From Prostheceraeus crozeri (taxonomy: Eukaryota > Platyhelminthes > Polycladida > Euryleptidae), in assembly GCA_907163375.1 (NCBI GenBank), contig CAJQUW010008706.1:496001-560000 (forward strand): 64,000 nucleotides of DNA, in the 5' to 3' direction. A model generated the notes under the pieces. That model saw only the letters and a program-made list of their open reading frames with translations, did no database searches and was not told the DNA's origin. Both the position numbers and the translations under genes were made by a program. Of the stretch, positions 1-11,928 are shown in pieces. Within the stretch, counting starts at the first letter, position 1. The number at the start of each line of letters is the position of its first letter.

Positions 1-697
1 ATGGTGTTCTGATAACATTTAACTTGACACGAGCGGTTCCCTACCAGTGGAACTCTGATTTCGTAAAAATAGAGCGCGGGGATTACGCTGAGTAGATGAT
101 GGGCGGTCATGTTGAAAAGACACTAGTCTACACCGGCGTGTGCGGTTTCAATCTATGGACAGCCAGAACACAATGGACAATCTGCACGTGGAACACGAGC
201 AGTGAGAATGGTGGAGGGACAGTGAGGTCTTTGACTGTTTGTCTCGCTGTATCTCCACAATTTGGCCTCGTTCATTTTACCTTCATTGAGAGTGGAATGA
301 CTGAGGATGCATACTCATCTTTCATCAGTGAAGTTTCCTCATTATTGGAGGATGAGGACAATGCCCCAAAACATAAAGATGTGCCCTGTTTTAGTGACGG
401 CCATACCGTATTCTCTCTTCCGCGATATTCACGTTCTTGAATATCATTGAATGCCATTTCTTGCCTCAAAAGTGTAGTGAAACACCAACCTTGAATCTCC
501 GAACGTCCAAAGATTAATTTCAAGCTATGATGTGGCACAACAGCAAGGCATTACACTACAGACTTCGCCTGGACATTCTGAGAGAAATAATTGAAAGCAA
601 TTTCTATGTTATCACTCCGGAAAAATGTTCTAGATGGTTCGCGCATTCACTGACATATATGAGCCGATGTCGTGAAAGCGAGGATACTTTCAGCTAG
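1..697 (+). pseudogene. Tc1/mariner-superfamily transposase remnant
   Basis: The reading frame at 96-440 has the shape of an IS630/Tc1-type DDE transposase core: a GFNLWTARTQ block, then LTVCLAVSPQFGLVHFTF, then GMTEDAYSSF, then a DNAPKH block. Out of frame downstream are an FLNIIE-like block (about 440) and a C-terminal RWFAHSLTYMSRC block with a stop at 697. In the family a catalytic Asp normally precedes the GFNLW block; here the local residues are TGVC, so that residue seems lost. There are several frame changes and no terminal repeat is visible because the element starts at or before the window edge. It is a dead copy. The family call is by motif only. Confidence 0.55.
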
Positions 698-2509
698 TTT
701 TTTTGAATACAATAAATTGATTTTGAAATGTTGCATTCTTGATTAAGACTTTAAAACACTCCTACGAATAAGTCCAAACATAAAATGCCTTGATTTGTCT
801 AAGGATCCTTTCAAATTTGTAATTCTGTTATGGCAATTGACTGTGTACAGAGAAAATAGGACTTTTCTTGAACAAACAATGCTCGCGACTGTCGACTTGA
901 AGGTATGCAAAAATATGAAAACCATATAAAAGTATGCTATATATAGAAATCTAGAGAGTTTGGGGTTAATTATCAACACATTCGCAAGAATAACAAAAAT
1001 AATATTCGATTTCTGATCATGCGAAAAGATCCATTTGGTTAGAAGTACCATAGACATCTGCACATTGACATCAAGTATGCAAATTTTGTCATCAGCTGGG
1101 GAACAATGGATGGAGACATCTCCATTTCAATGTATTCTTTGATTAGCATTGCGTGAATGAGAAATTGACATCAAGTATAGAAAGTTTGACAACAGCTGCG
1201 GAAAAAGGTATATTAAATGTCTCCCACATTTCTTCTCGAAACATTAGCTAGGAGTTAAACGTGTGAGAGAATATTAAGTAAATTGGCGAATACTAGCGGG
1301 AATTCCACCTAATATTCTAATTGTGCGTCTGAAATTCACTTCAGACGGAGTTGGAAGTGGGTCACGAGATTGAGTGGGTGAGGATCACCAGCTAAATTTG
1401 GGCTGACTATATAGGGACCTATACATCCATTTTGTTCAGTTTACTGCTCCCCCATTATTACACTCATACAGTTGCACCTTTTATTCAGTTTTGACCAAAT
1501 TTATATATTTTTTGTTATCTCTGCTGGTCTTAGCAAAATTACTTTCATTTCAATCCTGAGCAGTCGAATAATTATTAAACTCTACAACAAAATGTAACTA
1601 CTGTTTGAGGAAGCATAAATTTCCCAAAAAGGAATATTAATGAATTTCATGATTAATTGCATGCCACTATACAAACTCTTTAGTATACTCAACTTTATAT
1701 TGGCTACTTTGCTCGTTCTGAAGAAGCGCAAGCTACCGTATGTGCAATATTACGTCAATGTAGGCCTACCTCTATCAAATTAAGCAATATTAGGTTTCAC
1801 TTAATGAATAATTCGCAGAATAAATGCGAGGAAGTATTAAATAACTGCATGTACATATTTGAAAAATGGCAAAGGGAAATGTAACTAAGTTCCGTCATTT
1901 TCATGGCTAATGTGATAACTGGTAACCAGGGTTTCGGAGCCGGAGTCGTCCGAAGCCGTGGTAACATGTCGTAGTCGACAGAATATACCACGGTTTCGCC
2001 TCCGGCTTACAGTTTTAGATGTATTTGAATTCAGTCACTCTTCAAAAAAAGTGATATTTGACAGTGTAGATGAAGCGAACGGTAGTGTGTCATTGTTGTA
2101 GGTAATCGATATAGACCTCAAAAAAAAATCTGCTGGTCTTCATCTCATCTCAATACGCAACCTACTGTGAGTATTTTATCTGGATTTTAAAGGAGATCGC
2201 GGACTTCCCTAAGATTTTGTTTCAGCCGAAAACACTGTCGCACGAAAAGCTCTTGGCGAACAACATACACATGGATTCTCGCCTTGAATTTAATTCACTA
2301 TTAAAGCAAATTATTGGTTCTTGATTATTATTCCCTAAAATATGCATGGCTGCTTTACAAGTACCTAATTTTCCATAAAATACTTAGAAGATGTATTAAA
2401 ATTCTTCTGAGGTGCCTTTGACAAAAAAAGTTGGGTTCAGTTTGGAAGTATCAAATTGTTCCACTGGATTAATGAATACTGAGGCTTGACAGGTGGTCGA
2501 ATCATCTCG
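698..2509. other. Unassigned non-coding DNA
   Basis: AT-rich sequence with short random reading frames and no splice-bounded exon or transposon motif that I can support. One TAGGCCTA word occurs near 1763. Confidence 0.5.
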
Positions 2510-2675
2510 TCCGACCGGCAGCAAGACTTTCTGCAGGGAACGAGGCTGAAAATTGGACTTTCGAAGAATGCAATGTACCCTATCCATGGCTAATACGAAT
2601 CTGCGCATCCCCCGAGTTCTACCCGGTTCATCAGACAGAATCAAAAAAGTGCACAGTATGTAAATCCAACTTGGT
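2510..2675 (+). repeat. Dispersed repeat fragment, same family as 44.55-44.83 kb
   Basis: Shared diverged blocks in the same order as at 44.55-44.72 kb: TTTCTGCAGG, AACGAGG, TACGAATCTG, GAGTTCTACC, then a CAGACA block. It has no coding capacity that I trust. Copies near 43.2-43.45 kb and 45.0-45.25 kb are in the opposite orientation. Confidence 0.5.
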
Positions 2676-3179
2676 GCTGATTGAAGTTTTTGAAACACTT
2701 TCACTGTGGACGATGTGTCTGACTAAAATACCTCTTCTTAATTGATAAGGCCAAACACTAGAAAAATGAAATAATAGTTCTCACCTTTGCTGATTAAGCA
2801 CTAAGAGCGGTCGTGGTAGGGACTTAATCAGAGACTTCACTCAGTCCCTTATAAATAGAGAAAATTTTCATGCCTCCCTCTGCGATTCATGCCTCATAAA
2901 AAGGCTTGATGCGGGAAGCACCAGCTAAATCATCAGTCATTTCTTTTTTAGCGGGGCATAGGCCTACATGCGTATATCTTCAGTCATTTTCCATTCCGCA
3001 TGCGTTTATGCCTCCGATCGATGATGTACGCTAAAATGTATCAAAAGACAGCAAGTATCAGCCAAAATTTATTGAAGAGCAGTATATATGACGACAAAAA
3101 ATAACGATTTGATAAATCTAAATCTGTTTAGCTGTTTAAACAAAGGGCCTTTAAATTTTTTGCTTCCTCATCTATCGGG
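2676..3179. other. Unassigned non-coding DNA
   Basis: I see nothing here beyond a TAGGCCTA word near 2963. Confidence 0.5.
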
Positions 3180-3543
3180 TCCTACTTTATTGGATGCCCA
3201 CGCAAGGATTGCAAGATAATTAGCGTTGCAAATACATGTCCTGTGTACGGATAATTCAACCAGTGTGATCAGATATGTCTGATATGGATTCTTTCTGCTC
3301 CTTCATCCTTAAAAGAATATGGCGAGTAGTTCTGCCTATGTAGGTAGTGCGAGGACCAACCTGGCAAGAAAATTGATGGACCACATATGTAGACTTCAAA
3401 ACTCTTAGTTTGATGTAGACTACTCCTACGGTCTTAGTTCCAAAAATTATATTTTCTTTTGTTGCAGGCAAACATCCTGATGAACAGAATCTGCTTTGTG
3501 ACTTCTTCTTTGAATACCAATATTTTTGAAGTATGCAAACCAA
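3180..3543 (-). pseudogene. Penelope-like element fragment, GIY-YIG endonuclease end
   Basis: The minus-strand frame 3543-3256 contains VHQFSCQVGPRTTYIGRTTR followed by HILLRMKEQ. This matches the GIY-YIG region that ends Penelope-type retroelement proteins: a cysteine, then TYIG, then an RH.L.RM helix. The second cysteine of the usual Cys pair is replaced. Only this C-terminal piece is visible, with no reverse transcriptase upstream, so it is a decayed 5'-truncated copy unrelated in detail to the pair at 7.8-11.9 kb. Confidence 0.55.
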
Positions 3544-5515
3544 AAAGGAATTTTAACAGTGTGTGTTTTGAGTTTCATCTTTCGTCTTAGGTGGTGAAAT
3601 TTTTTTGTCGAAGTACGATTTCATAGTATTATGTAAGTATTTATGATATTTGACAACATTTGTACCGGTATTATGAATAAAACACAGCGGTTAGCAGCTG
3701 TTCCTAAAGATATGACAAAATTTTTCTAATTCTTAGAAATTTAGAACCAAGCCAGTGTACATTGGCTTGCTGTACACAGTGGCAGCAAGGAAATTTCAAT
3801 GTTGATGTCCTGATGTACTGAAGGAAATTTCAATGTCTATTTGTATCTTAAAATCCTAAAAATTTCAGTTAGGCAGTTACCGCTCCAACATGATACCACA
3901 GCTCCCACACCCTGCTTATTATAACAATTAACGATTTTGGTGAGGCATAGCATGACAAAATGACTTCGTATATGTGTGAAAAATAATGAAGCTTCATATG
4001 GCCACTTAAAAATTCCATCTACGCAGGTCTGTAGAAGACAATAAAACACTGACTGCTACAGCGTGAGGGTGCATTTATTTAGATCAGAAACATGCAACAT
4101 TTATTTTCTAAAGCTTGATGTATAGATCATGGGTCAGATTGCGTTCACCCACTCCTATCTCTGACTCCTACATCTTTAAATAAGCTGTGTCGATGTTGAG
4201 AGATGTGAACTAGGCCTGCTGATTACTCTTGATGTAGGATGAAATGGCAGCTATTGAAGTACGTATGTTCCAATTTCTCAACTGAGGATGCAACTCTACT
4301 TGTAGTTATTCATCTGCATTGTATATTCAAAAAGCAGCACTTTTCAATAATTACTAGTGCATTAACCTTGAAGAAATAAGTAGTATTTAGTGAATACCGG
4401 CAGAAATAAACTGTTGAGTGCTTAAATGCTAATCATTTTGCTAACTGTGTACCTTGTATGGGGATTACAATTAAATAATCCAGTTTCTACCGTTCACCGA
4501 TTAACTGAATTTTCTGCTGCATACCGACACACCATGAACAAAACATACATGTAGATCAATTTCAAAACTTTTATTTATATAAATGCACAGAGAATTGTAT
4601 TTATAATCTATCATCAGTCCGTAGCGTGTCTTATTAGACAAAACAGTTGCCATAAGGATGCGACATTGGTGTCAGAGATTTCACAGAAACGCTTGCAGAA
4701 TTGCCCGAATGATAAGTTCTTCCAACCTGGGTCTGAAATGCAAGCATCATTGTGAACAAACATTTAAACCAACATCGCTTTTAAAAAAGCTTTAAATTCA
4801 ATGATTGAAGTTTACAGGAAAGTGATTTTTATTGAGGTACACCAGCACGCTTTTTTCAGGCATGACTGGACTAACGCTGCACTAGACGATTTAATCTTAT
4901 GGAATTTATGGGAAAGGCATGCACAGGCGCGGCAATCATATGCACCTGTTTATCGGTTGAGCACACTTAATGGGCAAAAGATATTCAAGCTAAAAACAAG
5001 TTTAATTATTAAGTGCAAGCTACCTCCGACAGGCAGCATATCCTCGAAACTGGGCATCGTTTTCTTGTACTCAATATTATTTCTTGTCAGGAAGGGGGTT
5101 CCTCTGCCTTGCTGTTTTGAGCCGGAATAGTGAAATCTTTCCCGCTTGTGGAACAGCTGAATAGGGGAAATGGCCTTTCACTTTTTTCATACAATAACCA
5201 GAGTTCTGAAAAATGATTAGAATGTATGGAATGTTGTGATGGGCATTTTCACCATGTACATGACTTTCACACTGTTACTTCATTATAAGCGCAATTTTTA
5301 AATTCAAGCAAATTCCAACGATTATGGTCTGACTATCTTACATGGAAGGCATTCAGCACATCTCTTACATTGGCTGTCAAATTATGGTAGTTAGATTCAT
5401 TGGCGCCGGCGTGTGGATTCAACAATTAAAACTCAAAGAAGTGTCACAAGTACTCGAATTGAAAAATAGATTGGCTGGCGACCACGATCAAAGCTAGCTT
5501 CATTTATTGATTATT
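3544..5515. other. Unassigned non-coding DNA
   Basis: A 109-codon frame at 4801-5130 (+) shows no recognisable motif and is treated as chance. Nothing else is supported. Confidence 0.45.
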
Positions 5516-5660
5516 TCAATTATTTATTTATAGTATTAATTATTAATATAGATATATATATTATAGAATTTATATATATTATAGAATATTATAGAATTAA
5601 TTATTATAGTATAGTATTATTATTATATTTATTTATATTATTTAATAGCTTCAATTATTT
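5516..5660. repeat. Low-complexity TA/TTA-rich tract
   Basis: About 145 bp made almost only of TTATTTA and ATTATAGAAT-like words, with almost no G or C. Confidence 0.85.
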
Positions 5661-7747
5661 ATTTCTATCACTTGCTTGTTATACTAATAATATTGAATGT
5701 TCATGACTGTTTTACAGTAGTAATCGGTTTACACGTCGCCGGATAATTTGTCGCACAAAATGCTCCCTTCCGAACAGTCACTTGCTTATCTCACTAAACA
5801 TTCAGGATTATGTTATTGACTTTGATTGGTATTGATGATTATTGCTGATTATGTCACTAAAATCAAACGGCCGGTCTGTAAAGGGCATCAAATCAGAACG
5901 GCATTTTTTATGCCTGAGTTGCTGGACCATAGTATAACTATGGAACATATTCTAAAATGCTGCTGACATTGAAAATGCAATTTAGGTAGGCGTAAATACA
6001 TACATGTCATATGCCATATCAGGCGCCCATTATTTCAATAAGCTTTAAGAAACGGCAGAATTTTCCAGGCATTTCCATTCAACTTCTAGTTTATTAATAA
6101 ATCACATTAATCGGAAAGTTTATACGCATATTCAAGTACATAGAGGGCAGCCATTTAAATATACCGCACATTTAAATCAAATAGACCTTTTCTTGAAACT
6201 TATTGAGATTTCATTTATCAAACATGTAGATTACGATTTCGAAGCTGAACCATATTCAAATAAAAACACAATTTTATGAAAGTTGATAATGCTATTGCAT
6301 ATAGTTCATAGGCCAATCAAAATACAGTCATAACTTTCCAAAAAAATTTAGTTATCGTACTTGCTTTTCATGGAAACCATGCCTCATGGACTGATTGATA
6401 TAATATCTGTGAAACTAGCTTTGATGTGCATTATATTGTATATAAATCAATCGGTCGTTTAGGGAGCAAAGTAGGCCTACTGCGGAGTAAATAGCAATGA
6501 CTAACACAGGTTCCTTATTCATAGAAGGACCCTCCATACTGCCACACTGTTGACCCAACATACGTGTAATAAGCTTTGAGAGGCACCTGATGCTAGTGAG
6601 AGGGTTTCCCTAGAGCAAAAATTGGACTTTCAATACCGAAGATTCTTTAAAACCGATAAAGGGCTGATAAAATTATACTTCATTTGCCACGGAAACAATC
6701 GCTGTAGATTGCATCCCAACATATTTTTGAGTTACTTATCTCTCAGCAGGTGGATAATACACAGTCGCTTGACATGTAGTAGACAAATCCATTTTTTTAA
6801 ACAAATGAGTTCATTCTGCTTTTTATTTGTTTGCTTTATCCATTCCCTGTCAAGGATGACATATATATCTTCATTCCACGCTTTGCGGCATCATTTTCAC
6901 TTGAATGGGATTAAAAATGGGTTTAATAGTGGGACAAATGATTACTTGACAACTCATCGGCAATCTTTGGCTCTGCCAAATCAATGAGATGTCTAAAATT
7001 TTGAACATCAATTAAATAATGGGAGAAGGGCATGAAAAGTTGTTCATTTTTTAGAAGCAGTACCCGCCCCCCACTTCCGCTGTGCCTGCTGTCATCGTAT
7101 CTACAGATGTTGGTTTTAGGAGAACGCTGGCGATTGCCAAATACAGCAATCTCCGCGTCAGTGGAATTCCGAACATTTCATTTCTGAAACTTCATCATTT
7201 TCGGAAATATCACGTAATGCTGCTAGAAACGTCCATCTATTTCAGCATTCCTCGTCTATTTGTTTCCGAAAAATTGACAAACTATTTTTGGCCGAGATTC
7301 TATTCATAATCCATAACGTCAAACAATGACATTAATTTATATTTGAGGATTCTTTTACTTTTCTGCGTTGGTTTCTGTTTGGCAGTCACTCGAAATTTCC
7401 GTTGCTAATCCGAATATTCGATTAACTTGAATCTTGTTGTCACAAACCGCAGGACATTTGTAAAGGAAAAATGACTCAAATATATCGCATTACGAGAGGC
7501 GGTTTCTGTTCTCATCATTCTATAATAAAAGTAATAAAGAATAGAAAGTGAATAGGATTTTGAATCAGAAAGATGATTACATCACCTCCTCGAAGCAAAA
7601 GCATCACATCTGACAATATTGACCGAAATCGAAGACAAGCTGATGAAAAATTTTAATCCACAAGATGAACAGTAATGTAAACTTCGGTGTGCATTTATGC
7701 AAACATGAAGCAGTTTAATTCACTTCCTAATTCATTATAAGAACTAG
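5661..7747. other. Unassigned non-coding DNA
   Basis: Open frames of 121 and 75 codons at 6622-6987 and 7082-7309 lack recognisable motifs and biased composition. No RNA gene seen. Confidence 0.45.
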
Positions 7748-7759
7748 AGTTCAAGATCC
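7748..7759. repeat. Left 12-bp direct repeat flanking the PLE pair (candidate target duplication)
   Basis: AGTTCAAGATCC at 7748-7759 recurs exactly at 11917-11928, just outside the two retroelement copies. About 30 bp of extra sequence separates it from the left copy's 3' end; on the right it abuts within 3 bp. Confidence 0.55.
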
Positions 7760-7799
7760 GATGAAATAGAAATACACCGAAGTGATTGCATAGAGTTTA

Positions 7800-7846
7800 T
7801 TGTCATACGCGTTTCAGCACACATGACGTACCATCCTCAGTGACAA
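7800..7846 (-). ncRNA. Hammerhead-ribozyme-like motif in the left PLE 3' tail
   Basis: Read on the minus strand: helix I TTGTCA pairs with TGACAA at the other end; core CTGAGGA fits CUGANGA; helix II is GGTAC with GTGCT, including a U.G pair; then GAAAC; then a very short helix III (CGCGTA) ending in the expected GUA cleavage position. One extra U sits between the core and helix II. PLEs are known to carry minimal hammerheads of this kind. Activity is not shown. Confidence 0.6.
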
Positions 7847-7938
7847 CTGAAAGTGACAGAACAATAAAGGTTTATATACAAGGGAGAGTACAATCAACAA
7901 ATTTTATTTACAATTTATACAATATAACAAAATGTGTA

Positions 7939-9585
7939 TTATGGAAATAAATGTAGATGTTCTGATTGCAAGTGGTTGTTCATGAGAGGTATGTGATTGT
8001 TGATGTGAGATTTGATGCTGAGTGCTTCTCCTATGCGTGTATGTTTAGTATGATGTAGGATTGAGAAAGATTGTTTTGATGGTGGATGTATATGCATGGA
8101 GATTTCTGATGGTGGGCTTCCTTTCATATGCTCTTTGATGCGGGTGAAAATGTGGCGACGAGTCTCTCCTACATAACATTCTGGGCAATGTTCACATTTA
8201 TACTTGTAGATGAGGGAAGAGTGCTCGTTGAAGGGGATTGCATCTTTGTAACGGCATAAATTTTGTGTTTTGTATGTATTGTAGGCAATAATAATTTTTG
8301 ACTTTGTTAATAGCTTGTTTATGGAGCGGGTCTTCTTTTCAATTTCTTTGTGGATGACATCGACATAGGGCAACTTCCAGTAGACATGTTCTTTAATTTC
8401 CTCAGTATTTTCATCATCGTCTTGCTGTCTTTGAACTTTGCAGTCACTGAAAACTTTTTCAATGTAGGTTGCGCTGTATCCGTTTTTCATAAAAATTGCT
8501 TTCAATAATTTTTCATTGTGACTTTTCCAAAAAATGTCGGTCGTTAATTTTTGGGATCTGATAAAGAGGGCTTTGATGGCATTTTTCTTATATTTATCCG
8601 GGCAAAAAGCAGTGCGATGGGTATACAGGAAAGAGTTCGTGTCCTTGACATGCCATTTCGTTTTTAAATTACCATTATCAGCGTATATAGTCATATCAAG
8701 AAAATTTAACTGACCGTCTTCGTTAGGATATTCCATATTAAATTGGATATTGCGGTGAAAAGAATTCAAGTGAACTAAAAACTCTTTTGCATTGTTTTTG
8801 CTATTGAGTACAGCAAATATATCGTCTACGTAGCGAATGTACAACTTTGGAATATTCAAATGCTTTTCAATTATGAAGTGTAGACAAAACTCAGCCATAA
8901 TTGGTGCTAAAAACGATCCCATGCTCAGGCCTTCAACTTGTAAATAATTGCGACCATTGAAAATGAACGGCACTTGTGTACAGGCGATATCTAGCAAAAT
9001 TTTCAACGTTTCTTTGGAAACAGGAAAATGGTCAAAGTCAATGTTATCAATAATGTGATTTATGGTTTCATTAACTGGGATATTAGTGAACAGTTGGTTG
9101 TGTTACATCAAAGCTAGTGAGGAAAACATCACTGTTGATATTAGCGGAAGTTATCTGTTCATAGGCAGAAAAACTATCTTTGGTCGAATGGGTGATGGGA
9201 GTAAGGGGTTTCAGCATATCATGTAACCATTCGGCAATATTAGTACAATAAGAATTATACATGGACAAAATAGGTCTCAATGGAGGGTCCGTTTCCGATT
9301 TGTGAATCTTCGGTAGTCCATATAATCGGCAGGGAGTGCACCCAGTAGATCGGAGTCTCTTGTAGAGGGAATCACTGATGGCGTTCTTGTTCTTCAGCTT
9401 GAGAAGCTTCCTGTTTGTTTGATCTTCCTTGGTTATGAAGATATTGTCCTTTGATGAGTCGATTTCTTTGAATTTATTTGAGTTCAGTAGAGTTGTCATC
9501 TTGTTCACATAGTCTTCCTTGTTCATAATCACAATACCATTCCCTTTGTCCAGTCGGTTGATGTATAATGTTTTGTCATTGCACA
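7939..9585 (-). pseudogene. PLE reverse transcriptase/GIY-YIG, left copy, frame-broken and truncated
   Basis: Two minus-strand frames. The upstream one (from 9585) has the LDKGNGIVIMNKEDY block and the YGLPKIHK...PLRPIL block, then SFDVT, the start of RT motif A. The downstream one (9006-7939, extending in frame somewhat upstream) has SMGSFLAPIMAEF, the YVDD catalytic box and a C-terminal CEHCPECYVGETRRHIFTRI block of the GIY-YIG nuclease. The frame shifts just after motif A, at about 9096-9112. Compared with the right copy, the 355-residue downstream frame differs at only four residues. The product would prime and copy PLE RNA at nicked DNA. As it stands it cannot make a full-length enzyme. 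Confidence 0.8.
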
Positions 9586-9657
9586 CAAGGTCAACGAAAC
9601 ACACTGAAACAAATCCATCAAGAAAATATCGACCTCGTCACGAAGCTCAAAATAGAA

Positions 9658-11764
9658 ATGACTACCTTCGAACAAAATAATCCACAAGTAATTGGTATCC
9701 TCAGACCACTCTCGTCAGCCAAAAATGCTGGAATGATACGCAAAGTTAAGGATACTCATCACAAGAAGATCCGTGACCTTCAGATTCGAAAACAAAGGCA
9801 AGAGGAGGAAGATCCAGACATACCAAAGCTACCGCAAAGATCCTCGGTATTTAACCTTTCAACTCGAACGTTGACTCCATTGGAAAACGAGGCCCTGCAA
9901 TATGGTATTTCGATGTTCTGGCCACGTACCCCGAATGAACTCAATGTCAAAATTGAAACTGAATTTCTCTACAGACAACTCAAACGTATAGAAGAACTTG
10001 ACTCCAACAAAGAAGATGACATCAAGCACTTACTGAAATCTGCAGTGAGATCAATAACAAAGCAGAAGACAAAGATACCAAGGAAAATAAGTGAAATGCT
10101 CAAAGTGCTCAAATCCCTGTGCAATGACAAAACATTATACATCAACCGACTGGACAAAGGGAATGGTATTGTGATTATGAACAAGGAAGACTATGTGAAC
10201 AAGATGACAACTCTACTGAACTCAAATAAATTCAAAGAAATCGACTCATCAAAGGACAATATCTTCATAACCAAGGAAGATCAAACAAACAGGAAGCTTC
10301 TCAAGCTGAAGAACAAGAACGCCATCAGTGATTCCCTCTACAAGAGACTCCGATCTACTGGGTGCACTCCCTGCCGATTATATGGACTACCGAAGATTCA
10401 CAAATCGGAAACGGACCCTCCATTGAGGCCTATTTTGTCCATGTATAATTCTTATTGTACTAATATTGCCGAATGGTTACATGATATGCTGAAACCCCTT
10501 ACTCCCATCACCCATTCGACCAAAGATAGTTTTTCTGCCTATGAACAGATAACTTCCGCTAATATCAACAGTGATGTTTTCCTCACTAGCTTTGATGTAA
10601 CACAACCAACTGTTCACTAATATCCCAGTTAATGAAACCATAAATCACATTATTGATAACATTGACTTTGACCATTTTCCTGTTTCCAAAGAAACGTTGA
10701 AAATTTTGCTAGATATCGCCTGTACACAAGTGCCGTTCATTTTCAATGGTCGCAATTATTTACAAGTTGAAGGCCTGAGCATGGGATCGTGTTTAGCACC
10801 AATTATGGCTGAGTTTTGTCTACACTTCATAATTGAAAAGCATTTGAATATGCCAAAGTTGTACATTCGCTACGTAGACGATATATTTGCTGTATTCAAT
10901 AGCAAAAACAATGCAAAAGAGTTTTTAGTTCACTTGAATTCTTTTCACCGCAATATCCAATTTAATATGGAATATCCTAACGAAGACGGTCAGTTAAATT
11001 TTCTTGATATGACTATATACGCTGATAATGGTAATTTAAAAACGAAATGGCATGTCAAGGACACGAACTCTTTCCTGTATACCCATCGCACTGCTTTTTG
11101 CCCGGATAAATATAAGAAAAATGCCATCAAAGCCCTCTTTATCAGATCCCAAAAATTAACGACCGACATTTTTTGGAAAAGTCACAATGAAAAATTAGTG
11201 AAAGCAATTTTTATGAAAAACGGATACAGCGCAACCTACATTGAAAAAGTTTTCAGTGACTGCAAAGTTCAAAGACAGCAAGACGATGATGAAAATACTG
11301 AGGAAATTAAAGAACATGTCTACTGGAAGTTGCCCTATGTCGATGTCATCCACAAAGAAATTGAAAAGAAGACCCGCTCCATAAACAAGCTATTAACAAA
11401 GTCAAAAATTATTATTGCCTACAATACATACAAAACACAAAATTTATGCCGTTACAAAGATGCAATCCCCTTCAACGAGCACTCTTCCCTCATCTACAAG
11501 TATAAATGTGAACATTGCCCAGAATGTTATGTAGGAGAGACTCGTCGCCACATTTTCACCCGCATCAAAGAGCATATGAAAGGAAGCCCACCATCAGAAA
11601 TCTCCATGCATATACATCCACCATCAAAACAATCTTTCTCAATCCTACATCATACTAAACATACACGCATAGGAGAAGCACTCAGCATCAAATCTCACAT
11701 CAACAATCACATACCTCTCATGAACAACCACTTGCAATCAGAACATCTACATTTATTTCCATAA
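9658..11764 (+). pseudogene. PLE reverse transcriptase with GIY-YIG nuclease, one frame break
   Basis: The first frame is open from the junction to 10620, with the first in-frame ATG at 9658. It holds the PLE N-terminal block (NLSTRTLTPLENEALQYG), LDKGNGIVIMNKEDY, YGLPKIHK, PLRPIL and SFDVT. The second frame continues with LFTNIPVNETINHII, SMGSCLAPIMAEF, the YVDD box, and the Cys-rich GIY-YIG block near the C-terminus, stopping at 11764. The break falls inside RT motif A at about 10595-10610, where seven bases stand where the flanking motif spacing suggests three. The same break exists in the left copy, so it predates their pairing. YVDD and GIY-YIG motifs are intact. Confidence 0.8.
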
Positions 11765-11856
11765 TACACATTTTGTTATATTGTATAAATTGTAAATAAA
11801 ATTTGTTGATTGTACTCTCCCTTGTATATAAACCTTTATTGTTCTGTCACTTTCAG

Positions 11857-11903
11857 TTGTCACTGAGGATGGCACGTCATGTGTGCTGAAACGCGTATGA
11901 CAA
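11857..11903 (+). ncRNA. Hammerhead-ribozyme-like motif in the right PLE 3' tail
   Basis: The same layout as at 7800-7846. Helix II here is GGCAC with GTGCT, so the U.G pair of the left copy is a C-G pair. Helix I (TTGTCA/TGACAA), CTGAGGA, GAAAC and the short ACGCGTA helix III are unchanged. Confidence 0.6.
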
Positions 11904-11916
11904 TAAACTCTATACA

Positions 11917-11928
11917 AGTTCAAGATCC
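11917..11928. repeat. Right 12-bp direct repeat flanking the PLE pair
   Basis: AGTTCAAGATCC, identical to 7748-7759 and in the same orientation. Confidence 0.55.

Larger units (their letters stand above)
7790..9585 (-). mobile_element. Penelope-like retroelement, 5'-truncated left copy (palindrome arm)
   Basis: An exact-length inverted copy of 10118-11913: both arms are 1796 bp, so no indel separates them. It contains the 3' two thirds of the element: core reverse transcriptase, GIY-YIG nuclease and a 3' tail with a hammerhead-like motif. The 5' end stops at 9585, directly against the 5' end of the opposite copy. Its 3' end carries a longer tail than the right copy. Confidence 0.85.
9586..11913 (+). 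mobile_element. Penelope-like retroelement, longer right copy
   Basis: The copy runs from the junction at 9586 to the shared 3' end at 11913. The first 532 bp (9586-10117) are unique to this copy and form the spacer of the palindrome; the remaining 1796 bp are the right arm. No 5' UTR or start signal is clear, so this copy may also be 5' truncated. Confidence 0.8.
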
